Assembly: GCF_023734135.1 (NCBI RefSeq)
Contig: NZ_AP025730.1
Span: forward strand, 4,650,001-4,714,000
Reading direction: 5' to 3'
Length of the DNA stretch: 64,000 nucleotides
Source: Sphaerotilus microaerophilus
Lineage (GTDB): Bacteria; Pseudomonadota; Gammaproteobacteria; Burkholderiales; Burkholderiaceae_C
The notes under the pieces are model-generated. The model was given only the letters and a program-made list of their open reading frames with translations, was not told the DNA's origin and searched no databases. A program made the translations under genes and the position numbers. This document shows, piece by piece, positions 9,121 to 17,227 of the stretch; position 1 is the stretch's first letter; the number at the start of each line of letters is the position of its first letter.

Positions 9121-10233
9121 TCAGGCCGCGGCTGCCGCCAGGGCCTCGATCATGCAGGCATTTTCCTCGGGCGTGCCGACCGTCAGGCGCAGGCAGTTGG
9201 CCAGCAGCGGGTGCAGCGCCGAGACGTTCTTGATCAGCACGCCGCGCTGTTTCATGCCGGCGAAGGTGCTCGCGGCATCGGCGACGCGGATCAGGATCAT
9301 GTTGGCCTCGCTGCGCCACGCGCGCTGCACGCCGGGCAACGCCGCCAGCGTGACGAGCAGGCGCTCGCGCTCGGCGCGCAGCAGCGCGGCCTGGCGGGCG
9401 TACTCGTCGGCGTGCTCCAGCGCGAAGAGCGCCGCCTCGGCGTTCAGCACACTGACGTTGTAGGGCGGACGCACCTTGTCCAGTTCGGCAATCAGCGCCG
9501 CCGGCCCGACGAGGTAGCCCAGGCGGATGCCGGCCAGGCCGAACTTGCTGAGCGTGCGCATCACCAGCACGTGGTCGCGCTGACCCGCCTGCCCCGCCTG
9601 AGCCAACCGGCTGCGTGACGCAAAAGGCTGGTAGGCCTCGTCGAACACGACCAGCCCGCCCTGCTCGCCCACCGCATCGACCAGCTGGTCGATTACCGCG
9701 TCGTCGAAGAGGTTGGCGGTCGGGTTGTTCGGGTAGGCGAGGTAGGTGAGGGCCGGGCGGTGCATGCGGATGGCGGCCAGCATCGCGGCACCGTCGAGCT
9801 CGAAGTCCGCCGTCAGCGGCACGCCGACGAAGCCCAGGCCCTGCAGCTTCGCCGACATCTCGTACATCACGAAGCCCGGCAGCGGCGCCAGGATCTTCGC
9901 GCCCGGAAGATCGCAGGCCATGGCCAGCAGGGAGATCAGCTCGTCCGAGCCGTTGCCCAGCATCAGCGCGCAGCCCGCCGGCAGGTGAATGTGCTGCGCC
10001 AGCGCGGCCTTCAGGTCGTCGATGCGCGCACCGGGGTAGCGATGGATCGCCACCGCGCCGAGGCGCTGGCCCAGCTCGGCCTGCAGCTCGCTCGGCAGGG
10101 CGAAGGGGTTCTCCATCGCGTCGAGCTTGATCAGCCCGGCGCTGGGCTGCACCGCGTAGGCGTGCATGCCCTGGATGTCGGCACGCAGCGTGGCGCGCAG
10201 GCGCTCGGGCAGCGCCCCCGTCGGCGTGTTCAT
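9121..10233 (-). CDS. hisC: histidinol-phosphate aminotransferase HisC
   Basis: PLP-dependent class I/II aminotransferase of 370 aa converting imidazole acetol phosphate to histidinol phosphate. Visible motifs are [11 protein letters not shown] (cofactor-site Asn), FDEAY (Asp that contacts the pyridine nitrogen) and [16 protein letters not shown] (Schiff-base Lys). The start overlaps the hisD stop by 4 bp (ATGA), which indicates translational coupling. Confidence 0.97.
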   Translation of the reverse strand: MNTPTGALPERLRATLRADIQGMHAYAVQPSAGLIKLDAMENPFALPSELQAELGQRLGAVAIHRYPGARIDDLKAALAQHIHLPAGCALMLGNGSDELISLLAMACDLPGAKILAPLPGFVMYEMSAKLQGLGFVGVPLTADFELDGAAMLAAIRMHRPALTYLAYPNNPTANLFDDAVIDQLVDAVGEQGGLVVFDEAYQPFASRSRLAQAGQAGQRDHVLVMRTLSKFGLAGIRLGYLVGPAALIAELDKVRPPYNVSVLNAEAALFALEHADEYARQAALLRAERERLLVTLAALPGVQRAWRSEANMILIRVADAASTFAGMKQRGVLIKNVSALHPLLANCLRLTVGTPEENACMIEALAAAAA

Positions 10234-11555
10234 GGCCGCCGGTCCTGGAGGCGGAACTCGGCCGCCTGGGCGTGCGCCTGCAGGCCCTCGCCGTAGGCCA
10301 GCTCGGCGGCAATGACGCCCAGCTGCTGGGCCCCTGCTTCGCTCACCTCGATCAGGCTGCTGCGCTTCTGGAAGTCGTACACGCCCAGCGGCGAGGAGAA
10401 GCGCGCGGTGCCCGAGGTGGGCAGCACGTGGTTCGGGCCGGCGCAGTAGTCGCCCAGGCTCTCGCTGGTGAAGGCGCCCAGGAAGATCGCCCCGGCGTGG
10501 CGCAGCAGCGGCTCCCAGCGGTGGGCGTCGCGCGAGCTGACTTCCAGGTGCTCCGGCGCGATGCGGTTGCTGATCGCGCAGGCCTCGTCCATGTCCTTCG
10601 TGAGGATCAGCGCGCCGCGGCCTTCCAGCGAGGCGCGGATCACGTCGCGGCGCGGCATGCCGTCGATCAGGCGGTCGATCTGTGCCTGCACCTGGGCGAT
10701 GTAGCCGGCGTCCGGGCAGAGCAGGATGCTCTGGGCCAGCTCGTCGTGCTCGGCCTGGCTGAACAGGTCCATCGCCACCCAGTCCGGCGGCGTCGTGCCA
10801 TCGGCCAGCACCAGGATTTCCGACGGGCCGGCGATCATGTCGATGCCCACCTGGCCGAAGACGCGCCGCTTGGCGCTGGCCACGTAGGCGTTGCCCGGAC
10901 CGGTGATCTTGTCCACCCGCGGCACGGTGGCGGTGCCGCAGGCCAGCGCGCCCACGGCCTGCGCGCCACCGATGGTGAAGGCGCGGCTCACGCCGGCCAC
11001 ATAGGCGGCGGCCAGCACCAGGGCGTTCTTCTCGCCTTTGGGCGTCGGAACGACCATGATGATCTCGCCCACGCCGGCCACATGCGCCGGGATGGCGTTC
11101 ATCAGCACCGAGGACGGGTAGGCCGCCTTGCCACCGGGCACGTAGATGCCCACGCGGTCCAGCGGCGTCACCTTCTGGCCCAGCAGCGTGCCGTCCTCGT
11201 CGCGGTAGCTCCAGCTCAGGCCACAGGCCTGCAGCTGGCGCTCGTGGTAGGCGCGCACCCGCTTGGCCGCCGCCTCCAGCGCGCTGCGCTGCGCCGGGGT
11301 GATGGCGTCGAAGGCCGCCTTCAGTTCGTCGCGGGTCAACTCCAGCGCGGCCATCGAATCGGCCGCCACACCGTCGAAGCGCTGGGTGTACTCCAGCACC
11401 GCGGCGTCGCCCCGGGCCTGGACGTCGGCCAGGATCGCCGCGACCCGCTCCTCGATCGCATGGTCCGTCTCGGCCGACCAGTGCAGCACGCGCTGGAACT
11501 CGGCTTCGAAATCGGCAGCGGAGGTATCGAGGTGGCGGACGGCGACGGCGGTCAT
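10230..11555 (-). CDS. hisD: histidinol dehydrogenase HisD
   Basis: Zinc- and NAD-dependent dehydrogenase, 441 aa, catalysing the last two oxidations of the histidine pathway. Family signatures are present: [50 protein letters not shown] (zinc and catalytic His/Glu region) and IAPEHLEV. Length matches the family. It lies 23 bp after hisG and overlaps hisC by 4 bp. Confidence 0.98.
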   Translation of the reverse strand: MTAVAVRHLDTSAADFEAEFQRVLHWSAETDHAIEERVAAILADVQARGDAAVLEYTQRFDGVAADSMAALELTRDELKAAFDAITPAQRSALEAAAKRVRAYHERQLQACGLSWSYRDEDGTLLGQKVTPLDRVGIYVPGGKAAYPSSVLMNAIPAHVAGVGEIIMVVPTPKGEKNALVLAAAYVAGVSRAFTIGGAQAVGALACGTATVPRVDKITGPGNAYVASAKRRVFGQVGIDMIAGPSEILVLADGTTPPDWVAMDLFSQAEHDELAQSILLCPDAGYIAQVQAQIDRLIDGMPRRDVIRASLEGRGALILTKDMDEACAISNRIAPEHLEVSSRDAHRWEPLLRHAGAIFLGAFTSESLGDYCAGPNHVLPTSGTARFSSPLGVYDFQKRSSLIEVSEAGAQQLGVIAAELAYGEGLQAHAQAAEFRLQDRRP

Positions 11556-11578
11556 GGTGTCGGTGCGGGGGATGGGAA

Positions 11579-12220
11579 TCAGTCTTTGGCCACCGCAGCG
11601 CCGATCGCGTCGATCAGCGGGCGCAGGCGGTCGCGCTTGAGCTTCAGCGCCGCCTGGTTCACCACCAGGCGCGAGGAGATGTCCATGAAGGGCTCGACCT
11701 CGCGCAGCCGGTTGGCCAGCAGCGTCTTGCCGGTGGACACCAGGTCGACGATGGCATCGGCCAGGCCGGTCAGCGGCGCCAGCTCCATCGAGCCGTAGAG
11801 CTTGATCAGGTCGACGTGCACACCCTTGTCGGCAAAGTGCTGGCGCGCGATCTGGGTGTACTTGGTGGCCACGCGGATGCGCGAGCCCTGCTTCACCGCC
11901 GCGGCGTAGTCGAAGTCCTCGCGCGCGGCCACGCTCATGCGGCAGCGGGCAATCTTCAGGTCCAGTGGCTGGTACAGGCCTTCACCGCCGTGCTCCAGCA
12001 GCACGTCCTTGCCCGCCACGCCCAGGTCGGCACCGCCGTGCTGCACGTAGGTGGGCACGTCGGTGGCGCGCACCAGCACCACCTGGATGCCGGGCTGGTT
12101 GGTGGCCAGGATGAGCTTGCGCGTCTTCTCCGGGTCGTCGGTCACCTCGATGCCGGCGGCGGCCAGCAGCGGCAGGGTTTCCTCGAAGATGCGGCCCTTC
12201 GACAGGGCCATCGTGATCAT
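11579..12220 (-). CDS. hisG: ATP phosphoribosyltransferase, short form HisG
   Basis: 213 aa from ATG 12220. It catalyses the first, committed step of histidine synthesis (ATP plus PRPP). It is the short form ([15 protein letters not shown] at the start, [23 protein letters not shown]) and lacks the C-terminal regulatory domain of long HisG. Short HisG needs the HisRS-like partner HisZ, and no hisZ is in this window. A GTG at 12232 overlapping the murA stop (GTGA) is an alternative start that would couple translation to murA and add four residues. Confidence 0.95.
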   Translation of the reverse strand: MITMALSKGRIFEETLPLLAAAGIEVTDDPEKTRKLILATNQPGIQVVLVRATDVPTYVQHGGADLGVAGKDVLLEHGGEGLYQPLDLKIARCRMSVAAREDFDYAAAVKQGSRIRVATKYTQIARQHFADKGVHVDLIKLYGSMELAPLTGLADAIVDLVSTGKTLLANRLREVEPFMDISSRLVVNQAALKLKRDRLRPLIDAIGAAVAKD

Positions 12221-12228
12221 GTCGGCGC

Positions 12229-13518
12229 TCACTTGATCCTCTCGATGTCCGCACCCAGGGCCCGGAGCTTGACTTCCATGCGGTCGTAGCCGCGGTCGAG
12301 GTGGTAGATGCGGTCCACGCGCGTTTCGCCTTCGGCCACCAGGCCGGCGATCACCAGGCTCGCGGAGGCGCGCAAGTCGGTGGCCATCACGGTGGCGCCG
12401 GACAGCTTGGGGATGCCCTCGACGATGGCGGTGTGGCCGTCCACGGCGATGTGCGCGCCCAGGCGCACCAGCTCGTTGACGTGCATGTAGCGGTTCTCGA
12501 AGATCGTCTCGGTCACACGCGAGACGCCCTCGGCGATGCAATTCACCGCCATGAACTGCGCCTGCATGTCGGTCGGGAAGGCCGGGTACTCGCTGGTGCG
12601 GAAACTCACCGCCTTCGGGCGACCCTCGGCGCGCACGCGGATCCAGTCGGCGCCGCACTCCAGCTGGACGCCGGCTTCGCGCAGCTTGTCCAGCACGGTG
12701 TCGAGGTGGTCGGCGCGGGTGCGGCGCAGCGTCACGTCACCGCCGGCGGCGGCCACGGCGCAGAGGAAGGTACCGCACTCGATGCGGTCCGGGATGATCG
12801 GGTGCGCCACGGCCGGCGCATGCAGCGCCTCGACACCCTGGATGCGCAGCCGGCTGGTGCCCAGGCCGTCGATGCGCGCGCCCATCGCGTTGAGCAGCAC
12901 CGCCAGGTCGGTGACCTCGGGTTCCTGCGCAGCGTTCTCCAGGACCGTCTCGCCCTCGGCCAAGGTGGCGGCCATCAGCAGGTTCTCGGTGCCGGTGACG
13001 GTGACCATGTCGGTCGTGATCTTGGCTCCGCGCAAGCGCTCCGGGCGCGCGCCCTTCCCCGATGGGGCCTTGGCCACGATGTAGCCGTGCTGCACCACAA
13101 TGTCCGCACCCATGGCCTGCAGGCCCTTGATGTGCTGGTCCACCGGGCGCGAGCCGATGGCGCAGCCGCCGGGCAGCGACACGCGCGCCTCACCAAAGCG
13201 CGCCAGCAGCGGGCCCAGCACCAGGATCGACGCACGCATCGTCTTCACCAGGTCGTACGGCGCCTCGCGGGTGACTAGGCGGCCGGCGTCGATGGTGACC
13301 TCGTCATCGCGCTCCGCACGGCGCTCGGCCGTGGCACCCAGGTGGCGCAGCACCTTCAGCGTGGTCGAGACGTCCTGCAGCTTCGGCACGTTGGCGAAGG
13401 TGACCGGCTCGGCGCAGAGCAGTGCCGCGCACAGTTCGGGCAGCGCGGCGTTCTTGGCCCCGGAGATGGCGATCTCGCCGGAAAGGCGCTGACCGCCGCG
13501 GATGAGGAGTTTGTCCAT
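12229..13518 (-). CDS. murA: UDP-N-acetylglucosamine 1-carboxyvinyltransferase MurA
   Basis: 429-aa EPSP-synthase-fold enzyme for the first committed step of peptidoglycan synthesis, the target of fosfomycin. Lys22 in [10 protein letters not shown] and the reactive Cys119 in [13 protein letters not shown] are present, so it should be fosfomycin-sensitive by mechanism. It is placed between ibaG and hisG, the usual order in Burkholderiales. Confidence 0.98.
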   Translation of the reverse strand: MDKLLIRGGQRLSGEIAISGAKNAALPELCAALLCAEPVTFANVPKLQDVSTTLKVLRHLGATAERRAERDDEVTIDAGRLVTREAPYDLVKTMRASILVLGPLLARFGEARVSLPGGCAIGSRPVDQHIKGLQAMGADIVVQHGYIVAKAPSGKGARPERLRGAKITTDMVTVTGTENLLMAATLAEGETVLENAAQEPEVTDLAVLLNAMGARIDGLGTSRLRIQGVEALHAPAVAHPIIPDRIECGTFLCAVAAAGGDVTLRRTRADHLDTVLDKLREAGVQLECGADWIRVRAEGRPKAVSFRTSEYPAFPTDMQAQFMAVNCIAEGVSRVTETIFENRYMHVNELVRLGAHIAVDGHTAIVEGIPKLSGATVMATDLRASASLVIAGLVAEGETRVDRIYHLDRGYDRMEVKLRALGADIERIK

Positions 13519-13576
13519 GGAATGCGTTCAGGGCACCGGCACGGCGTGCGGGCGCCAGACCGGTCGAGCCCAGTCC

Positions 13577-13864
13577 TCAGTGGTGGGGGTTGATGCCGGC
13601 CGCAGCCGCGCCGTGCTGCACCGGCTGCGCCTGCCATTCGGCGGGCGTGAGCGTCTTCATCGACAGCGCGTGGATCTCGGCGCGCATGCGCTCGCCCAGC
13701 ACGGCGTAGACCTGCTGGTGGCGCTTGATGCGGCTCTGGCCCTCGAAGGCCGGCGTGACGATGGTGGCAAAGAAATGCCGGCCGTCGCCCTCGACCTCGA
13801 GGTGATCGCAGGAAAGGCCCGCGGCAATCAGCGCACGGACTTGGTCGGGAGTGGGATCGGCCAT
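13577..13864 (-). CDS. ibaG: BolA/IbaG-family protein
   Basis: 95-aa BolA-like protein starting MADPTPDQVRALIAAGL. The class II KH-like fold is recognisable from CDHLEVEGDGRHFFATIV and SRIKRHQQVYAVLGERM, including the conserved His near the end of that helix. BolA/IbaG proteins pair with monothiol glutaredoxins in iron-sulphur handling and acid stress. The C-terminal tail is rich in Ala, Gly and His. Its place directly upstream of murA (58 bp) matches the ibaG-murA pairing of many proteobacteria. Confidence 0.9.
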   Translation of the reverse strand: MADPTPDQVRALIAAGLSCDHLEVEGDGRHFFATIVTPAFEGQSRIKRHQQVYAVLGERMRAEIHALSMKTLTPAEWQAQPVQHGAAAAGINPHH

Positions 13865-13915
13865 GATGGCGTGAATTGTACCGGGATCGGATTTCCACCC
13901 AGGTCGGCGGCATAA

Positions 13916-13933
13916 TCTTACCGTCGTCTTACC
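13916..13933 (+). promoter_or_regulatory. 11-bp-spaced direct repeat upstream of vapB, possible operator
   Basis: Two identical TCTTACC heptamers start at 13916 and 13927, about one helical turn apart, 13 bp before the vapB start. AbrB-type antitoxins commonly autoregulate from sites of this kind. Inference from position and repeat only. Confidence 0.35.
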
Positions 13934-13945
13934 CAAGGGCATCCC

Positions 13946-14230
13946 ATGACCCCCCTGTCGGTCCCACCGGCCACCACCCGCATGTCCAGCAAGGGCCAGA
14001 TCATCATTCCGAAGCCGCTGCGGACGATGCACCACTGGACGGCCGGGACCGAGCTGGAGGTGATCGACGTGGGCGATGGCCTGTTGCTGCGCCCACGCGT
14101 CACCTTCCCCGCCACGCGCCTGGAGGACGTGGCGGGCTGCCTGCCACACAGCGGCCCGGCACTGACCGACGAGGACATCGCGGCCGCCCTGGCCGCTGGC
14201 ATCCAGGAGCAGTGGCGTGATCGCGATTGA
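13946..14230 (+). CDS. vapB: VapB antitoxin, SpoVT/AbrB family
   Basis: 94-aa antitoxin. A swapped-hairpin AbrB domain occupies about residues 10-50 (MSSKGQIIIPKPLR is the hallmark), followed by an acidic, flexible C-terminal tail that would wrap around and block the toxin. It overlaps the vapC start by 14 bp, typical of coupled expression. Type II antitoxins bind their own promoter, and a direct repeat lies just upstream. It is transcribed opposite to the flanking ibaG/murA/his and ABC transporter genes, which suggests insertion into that neighbourhood. Confidence 0.9.
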   Translation: MTPLSVPPATTRMSSKGQIIIPKPLRTMHHWTAGTELEVIDVGDGLLLRPRVTFPATRLEDVAGCLPHSGPALTDEDIAAALAAGIQEQWRDRD

Positions 14231-14612
14231 CACCAACGTCGTTGTGCGCCTGCTCGTGGCCGACGACCCGGCCCAGCATGCCGCCAGCGCCCGCCTGCTG
14301 AAAGAGCACGACGTGTTCGTACCGGACACCGTGGTGCTGGAAACCGAGTGGGTGCTGCGCTTCGCCTATCGCTTCGAGCCGGCCCAGGTGGTGCGCGGCC
14401 TGCGCGGGCTGTTCGGTCTGCCGAACATGCATCTGGCGCAGGCCGCCCCGGTGGCTCAGGCCCTGCGCTGGCATGAAGAGCAGCAGTTGGACTTCGCCGA
14501 CGCACTCCATCTGGCCCAAAGTCAACACCTGTCCGTGCTGAAGACTTTCGATCGCAAGTTCATCCAGCGCGCGGCGGCATTGGGAACCTGCCAAGTCGAA
14601 GCACCTCGGTAA
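14217..14612 (+). CDS. vapC: VapC ribonuclease toxin, PIN domain
   Basis: 131-aa PIN-domain endoribonuclease of a type II toxin-antitoxin pair. The acidic metal-binding residues are readable: Asp5 in AIDTN, Glu42 in LETEWVLR, Asp92 and Asp95 in LDFADALHLA, and Asp112 in KTFDRKF. All key positions are intact, so it is predicted active. It overlaps vapB and ends 25 bp before the convergent ABC permease gene. Family members cleave tRNA or rRNA; the target here is unknown. Confidence 0.92.
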   Translation: MIAIDTNVVVRLLVADDPAQHAASARLLKEHDVFVPDTVVLETEWVLRFAYRFEPAQVVRGLRGLFGLPNMHLAQAAPVAQALRWHEEQQLDFADALHLAQSQHLSVLKTFDRKFIQRAAALGTCQVEAPR

Positions 14613-14637
14613 GCGCCCCGCCCATCGCAGATGGGAT

Positions 14638-15399
14638 TCAAGACCGCAGCTTGTACCCCGACGCCAGCAGTCGCAGCGTGATCGCGCTCACCACGATCAG
14701 GCTCGAACCCACCACCGCCAGGCTGATCCAGGGCGAGACATCGCTGACGCCGAAGAAGCCGTGGCGGAAGCCGTCGATCATGTAGAAGAAGGGGTTCAGG
14801 TGGCTGGCCTTCTGCCAGAACGCCGGCAGCGAGTGGATCGAGTAGAACACCCCGGCCAGGAAGGTCATGGGCATGACGATGAAGTTCTGGAACGCGGCCA
14901 TCTGGTCGAACTTCTCGGCCCACAGGCCGGCGATCAACCCCAGCGAGCCCATCAGCGCCGCGCCCAGCACCGCAAACACCAGCGCCCACAGCGGCTGCGC
15001 CATGCCGGGCGGCGCGAACCACACCGTCACCGCCAGCACGCCGGTGCCCACCACCAGGCCCCGCGTGACCGAAGCGCCCACATAGGCCACGAACCAGGCC
15101 CAGTGCGACAGCGGCGCCACCAGCAGGAACACCAGGTTGCCGGTGATCTTGCTCTGGATGAGGCTGGAGGAGCTGTTGGCAAAGCTGTTCTGCAGCACGC
15201 TCATCATCACCAGCCCGGGGATCAGGAAGCTGGTGTAGCCGACCTGGTCGTAGACCTTGACGTGGTCCTCCAGCACGTGGCCGAAGATCAGCAGGTAGAG
15301 CACCGCGGTGAGCACGGGCGCACCCACGGTCTGGAAGCTCACCTTCCAGAAGCGCAGCACTTCCTTGTAGTACAGGGTACGGGCACCGGCGAGCATCAC
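14638..15399 (-). CDS. ABC-2 type exporter permease
   Basis: 253-aa integral membrane protein with about six hydrophobic helices. It belongs to the ABC-2/NodJ-like permease family (TYYKEVLRFWKVSFQTVGAP at the start, GVFYSIHSLP before the last helices). It overlaps the upstream ATPase gene by 4 bp (ATGA), so the two make one exporter. The substrate is unknown; related pairs are annotated as NodIJ-like or multidrug exporters. In many Burkholderiales this pair sits next to ibaG-murA; here VapBC lies between them. Confidence 0.9.
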   Translation of the reverse strand: MMLAGARTLYYKEVLRFWKVSFQTVGAPVLTAVLYLLIFGHVLEDHVKVYDQVGYTSFLIPGLVMMSVLQNSFANSSSSLIQSKITGNLVFLLVAPLSHWAWFVAYVGASVTRGLVVGTGVLAVTVWFAPPGMAQPLWALVFAVLGAALMGSLGLIAGLWAEKFDQMAAFQNFIVMPMTFLAGVFYSIHSLPAFWQKASHLNPFFYMIDGFRHGFFGVSDVSPWISLAVVGSSLIVVSAITLRLLASGYKLRS

Positions 15400-16349
15400 G
15401 CCACCTCCACGGCCGCCGCCGACTCAGTGGACACCACCGACGTCGAGCGCCCCTGCATGATGTCCAGGAAGACATCCTCCAGGTCGGCGCGGCCGATCTC
15501 CAGGTCCTCCACCCGCACGCCAGCGGCACGCAGTCGTGCCAGCACGGATTCCACCTCCGCGGCATCGTGCGCCTTGATCTGCGCGATGCGCCCGGTCACC
15601 CGGGCCTGGGCGGCCAGCTCGGCCGGCAGCGCGTCGTCGGTCTTGAAGCGCAGCATCGTGCTGGCCGTCCCCGCCAGCAGCGCCGAGGTGCGCTCCAGTG
15701 CCACCACCCGACCCTGCTTGAGCATGGCGATGCGCCCGCACAGCGCCTCAGCCTCTTCCAGGTAATGGGTGGTCAGCAGCACGGTGTGCCCTTCCTTGTT
15801 CAGCCGGGCGATGAAGGACCACAGCGTCTGGCGCAGCTCCACGTCCACGCCGGCGGTGGGCTCGTCCAGCACGATCACCGGCGGGCGGTGCACCAGCGCC
15901 TGCGCCACCAGCACCCGGCGCTTCATGCCGCCGGAGAGCTGGCGCATGTTGGCGCCGGCCTTGTCGGCCAGGCCCAGGCCGGCGAGCAGCTCGTCGATCC
16001 AGGCGTCGTTGCCCTTGACGCCGAAGTAGCCACTTTGAATGCGCAGCGACTCGCGCACCGAGAAGAACGGGTCGAACACCAGCTCCTGCGGCACGATGCC
16101 CAGCGACTTGCGCGCCGCGGCGTAGTCGGCCACCACGTCGTGGCCCATCACGGTGACGCGGCCCTCCGTGGCGCGCGCCAGGCCGGCGAGGATGCTGATC
16201 AGCGTCGTCTTGCCGGCTCCATTGGGGCCCAGCAGGCCGAAGAACTCGCCTGGCTGGATGTCGAAGCTCACGTCGGTGAGCGCCTGGAAGGTACCGCGCG
16301 CGCCGCGGTAGGTCTTGCTGACGTGCTGGAAGTGGATGGCCGGGTTCAT
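15396..16349 (-). CDS. ABC transporter ATP-binding protein (CcmA/NodI type)
   Basis: 317-aa ATPase. Walker A is GPNGAGKTT, the signature is LSGGMKRR, Walker B is VIVLDEPTAGVD and the switch His is in TTHYLEEAE. A C-terminal extension of about 90 residues after the nucleotide-binding domain is typical of the DrrA/NodI subfamily. ATG 16349 begins the conserved sequence, although the frame is open far upstream. It is coupled to the permease by an ATGA overlap. The TetR gene divergent from it may regulate the exporter. Confidence 0.93.
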   Translation of the reverse strand: MNPAIHFQHVSKTYRGARGTFQALTDVSFDIQPGEFFGLLGPNGAGKTTLISILAGLARATEGRVTVMGHDVVADYAAARKSLGIVPQELVFDPFFSVRESLRIQSGYFGVKGNDAWIDELLAGLGLADKAGANMRQLSGGMKRRVLVAQALVHRPPVIVLDEPTAGVDVELRQTLWSFIARLNKEGHTVLLTTHYLEEAEALCGRIAMLKQGRVVALERTSALLAGTASTMLRFKTDDALPAELAAQARVTGRIAQIKAHDAAEVESVLARLRAAGVRVEDLEIGRADLEDVFLDIMQGRSTSVVSTESAAAVEVA

Positions 16350-16466
16350 CGGGGCCGGATTGTAGGGAGCCGGCCGGCAGCAGCGCGCCAACGGGGCATC
16401 CTCGTTGTCCCATGACCGCTGAAAACCCGCAGCACGGCGGTGACATGGCGATGCTAGATTCCCCCG

Positions 16467-17204
16467 ATGAGTCACGCCGCTGCCGCCGCCAACGACCGGA
16501 CCGCCAGCCCCGCCGCCGGTCCCTCCACGCGCAAGCCGCCGCGCCGCACTGCCGAGCGCATCCTCGACCACACGCTGGAGCTGTTCAACCGCTACGGCGA
16601 GCCCAACGTGTCGACCACGCTGATCTCGGCCGAGCTGAGCATCAGCCCCGGCAACCTCTACTACCACTACCCGGCCAAGGAAGCGCTGGTCAACGCGCTG
16701 GTCGAGCGCTACGAGCGGGCCCTGCAGGAAGCGCTGACGGCCGCCGGCCCGGCCGACGATGCCGAAGGCGCCTGGCTCCTGGTGCCGCGGCTGTTCCGCC
16801 TGTGCTGGGACTACCGCTTCCTGTTCCGCGACCTCAACGACCTGCTCACGCGCAACCGCCAGCTCGAAACCCGCTGCCAGGTCGCGCTCACCCAGCAGAC
16901 CGCCGCGGTGCGCCAGCGCGTGGTGCGCCTGTGCGCAGTGGACGGCACGGCGCTGAACGACGAAGAAGCCGACGCGCTGGCCACCTCCATCGTGGTGCTG
17001 CTGAACTACTGGCTGAGCTTCGAGTACGTGCGCGACCCGCGCCGCGCCCTGGAGCCCGAGAACGCCGAAGCCGCGATGCGCCGCGGCGCCCGCCAGGTCC
17101 AGGCCCTGATCTGGCCCTACCTGAGCGCCGAGCTGCGCCAGCGGATGCGGCCGACGCTGAGCGAGGACGCGCTCAAGCGGGGCAATGTGGCGGTGCGGGG
17201 CTGA
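16467..17204 (+). CDS. TetR-family transcriptional regulator
   Basis: 245-aa regulator. An N-terminal TetR helix-turn-helix lies at about residues 25-75 (RILDHTLELFNRYG, then ISPGNLYYHYPAKEALV). The C-terminal ligand and dimerisation domain is helical with a hydrophobic stretch (SIVVLLNYWLSFEYV). It is divergently transcribed from the ABC exporter with 117 bp between starts, the classic layout for an efflux repressor, but also close to recG. The ligand is unknown. Confidence 0.9.
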   Translation: MSHAAAAANDRTASPAAGPSTRKPPRRTAERILDHTLELFNRYGEPNVSTTLISAELSISPGNLYYHYPAKEALVNALVERYERALQEALTAAGPADDAEGAWLLVPRLFRLCWDYRFLFRDLNDLLTRNRQLETRCQVALTQQTAAVRQRVVRLCAVDGTALNDEEADALATSIVVLLNYWLSFEYVRDPRRALEPENAEAAMRRGARQVQALIWPYLSAELRQRMRPTLSEDALKRGNVAVRG

Positions 17205-17227
17205 TCGACCCGCCAGGCTCGGGACCC

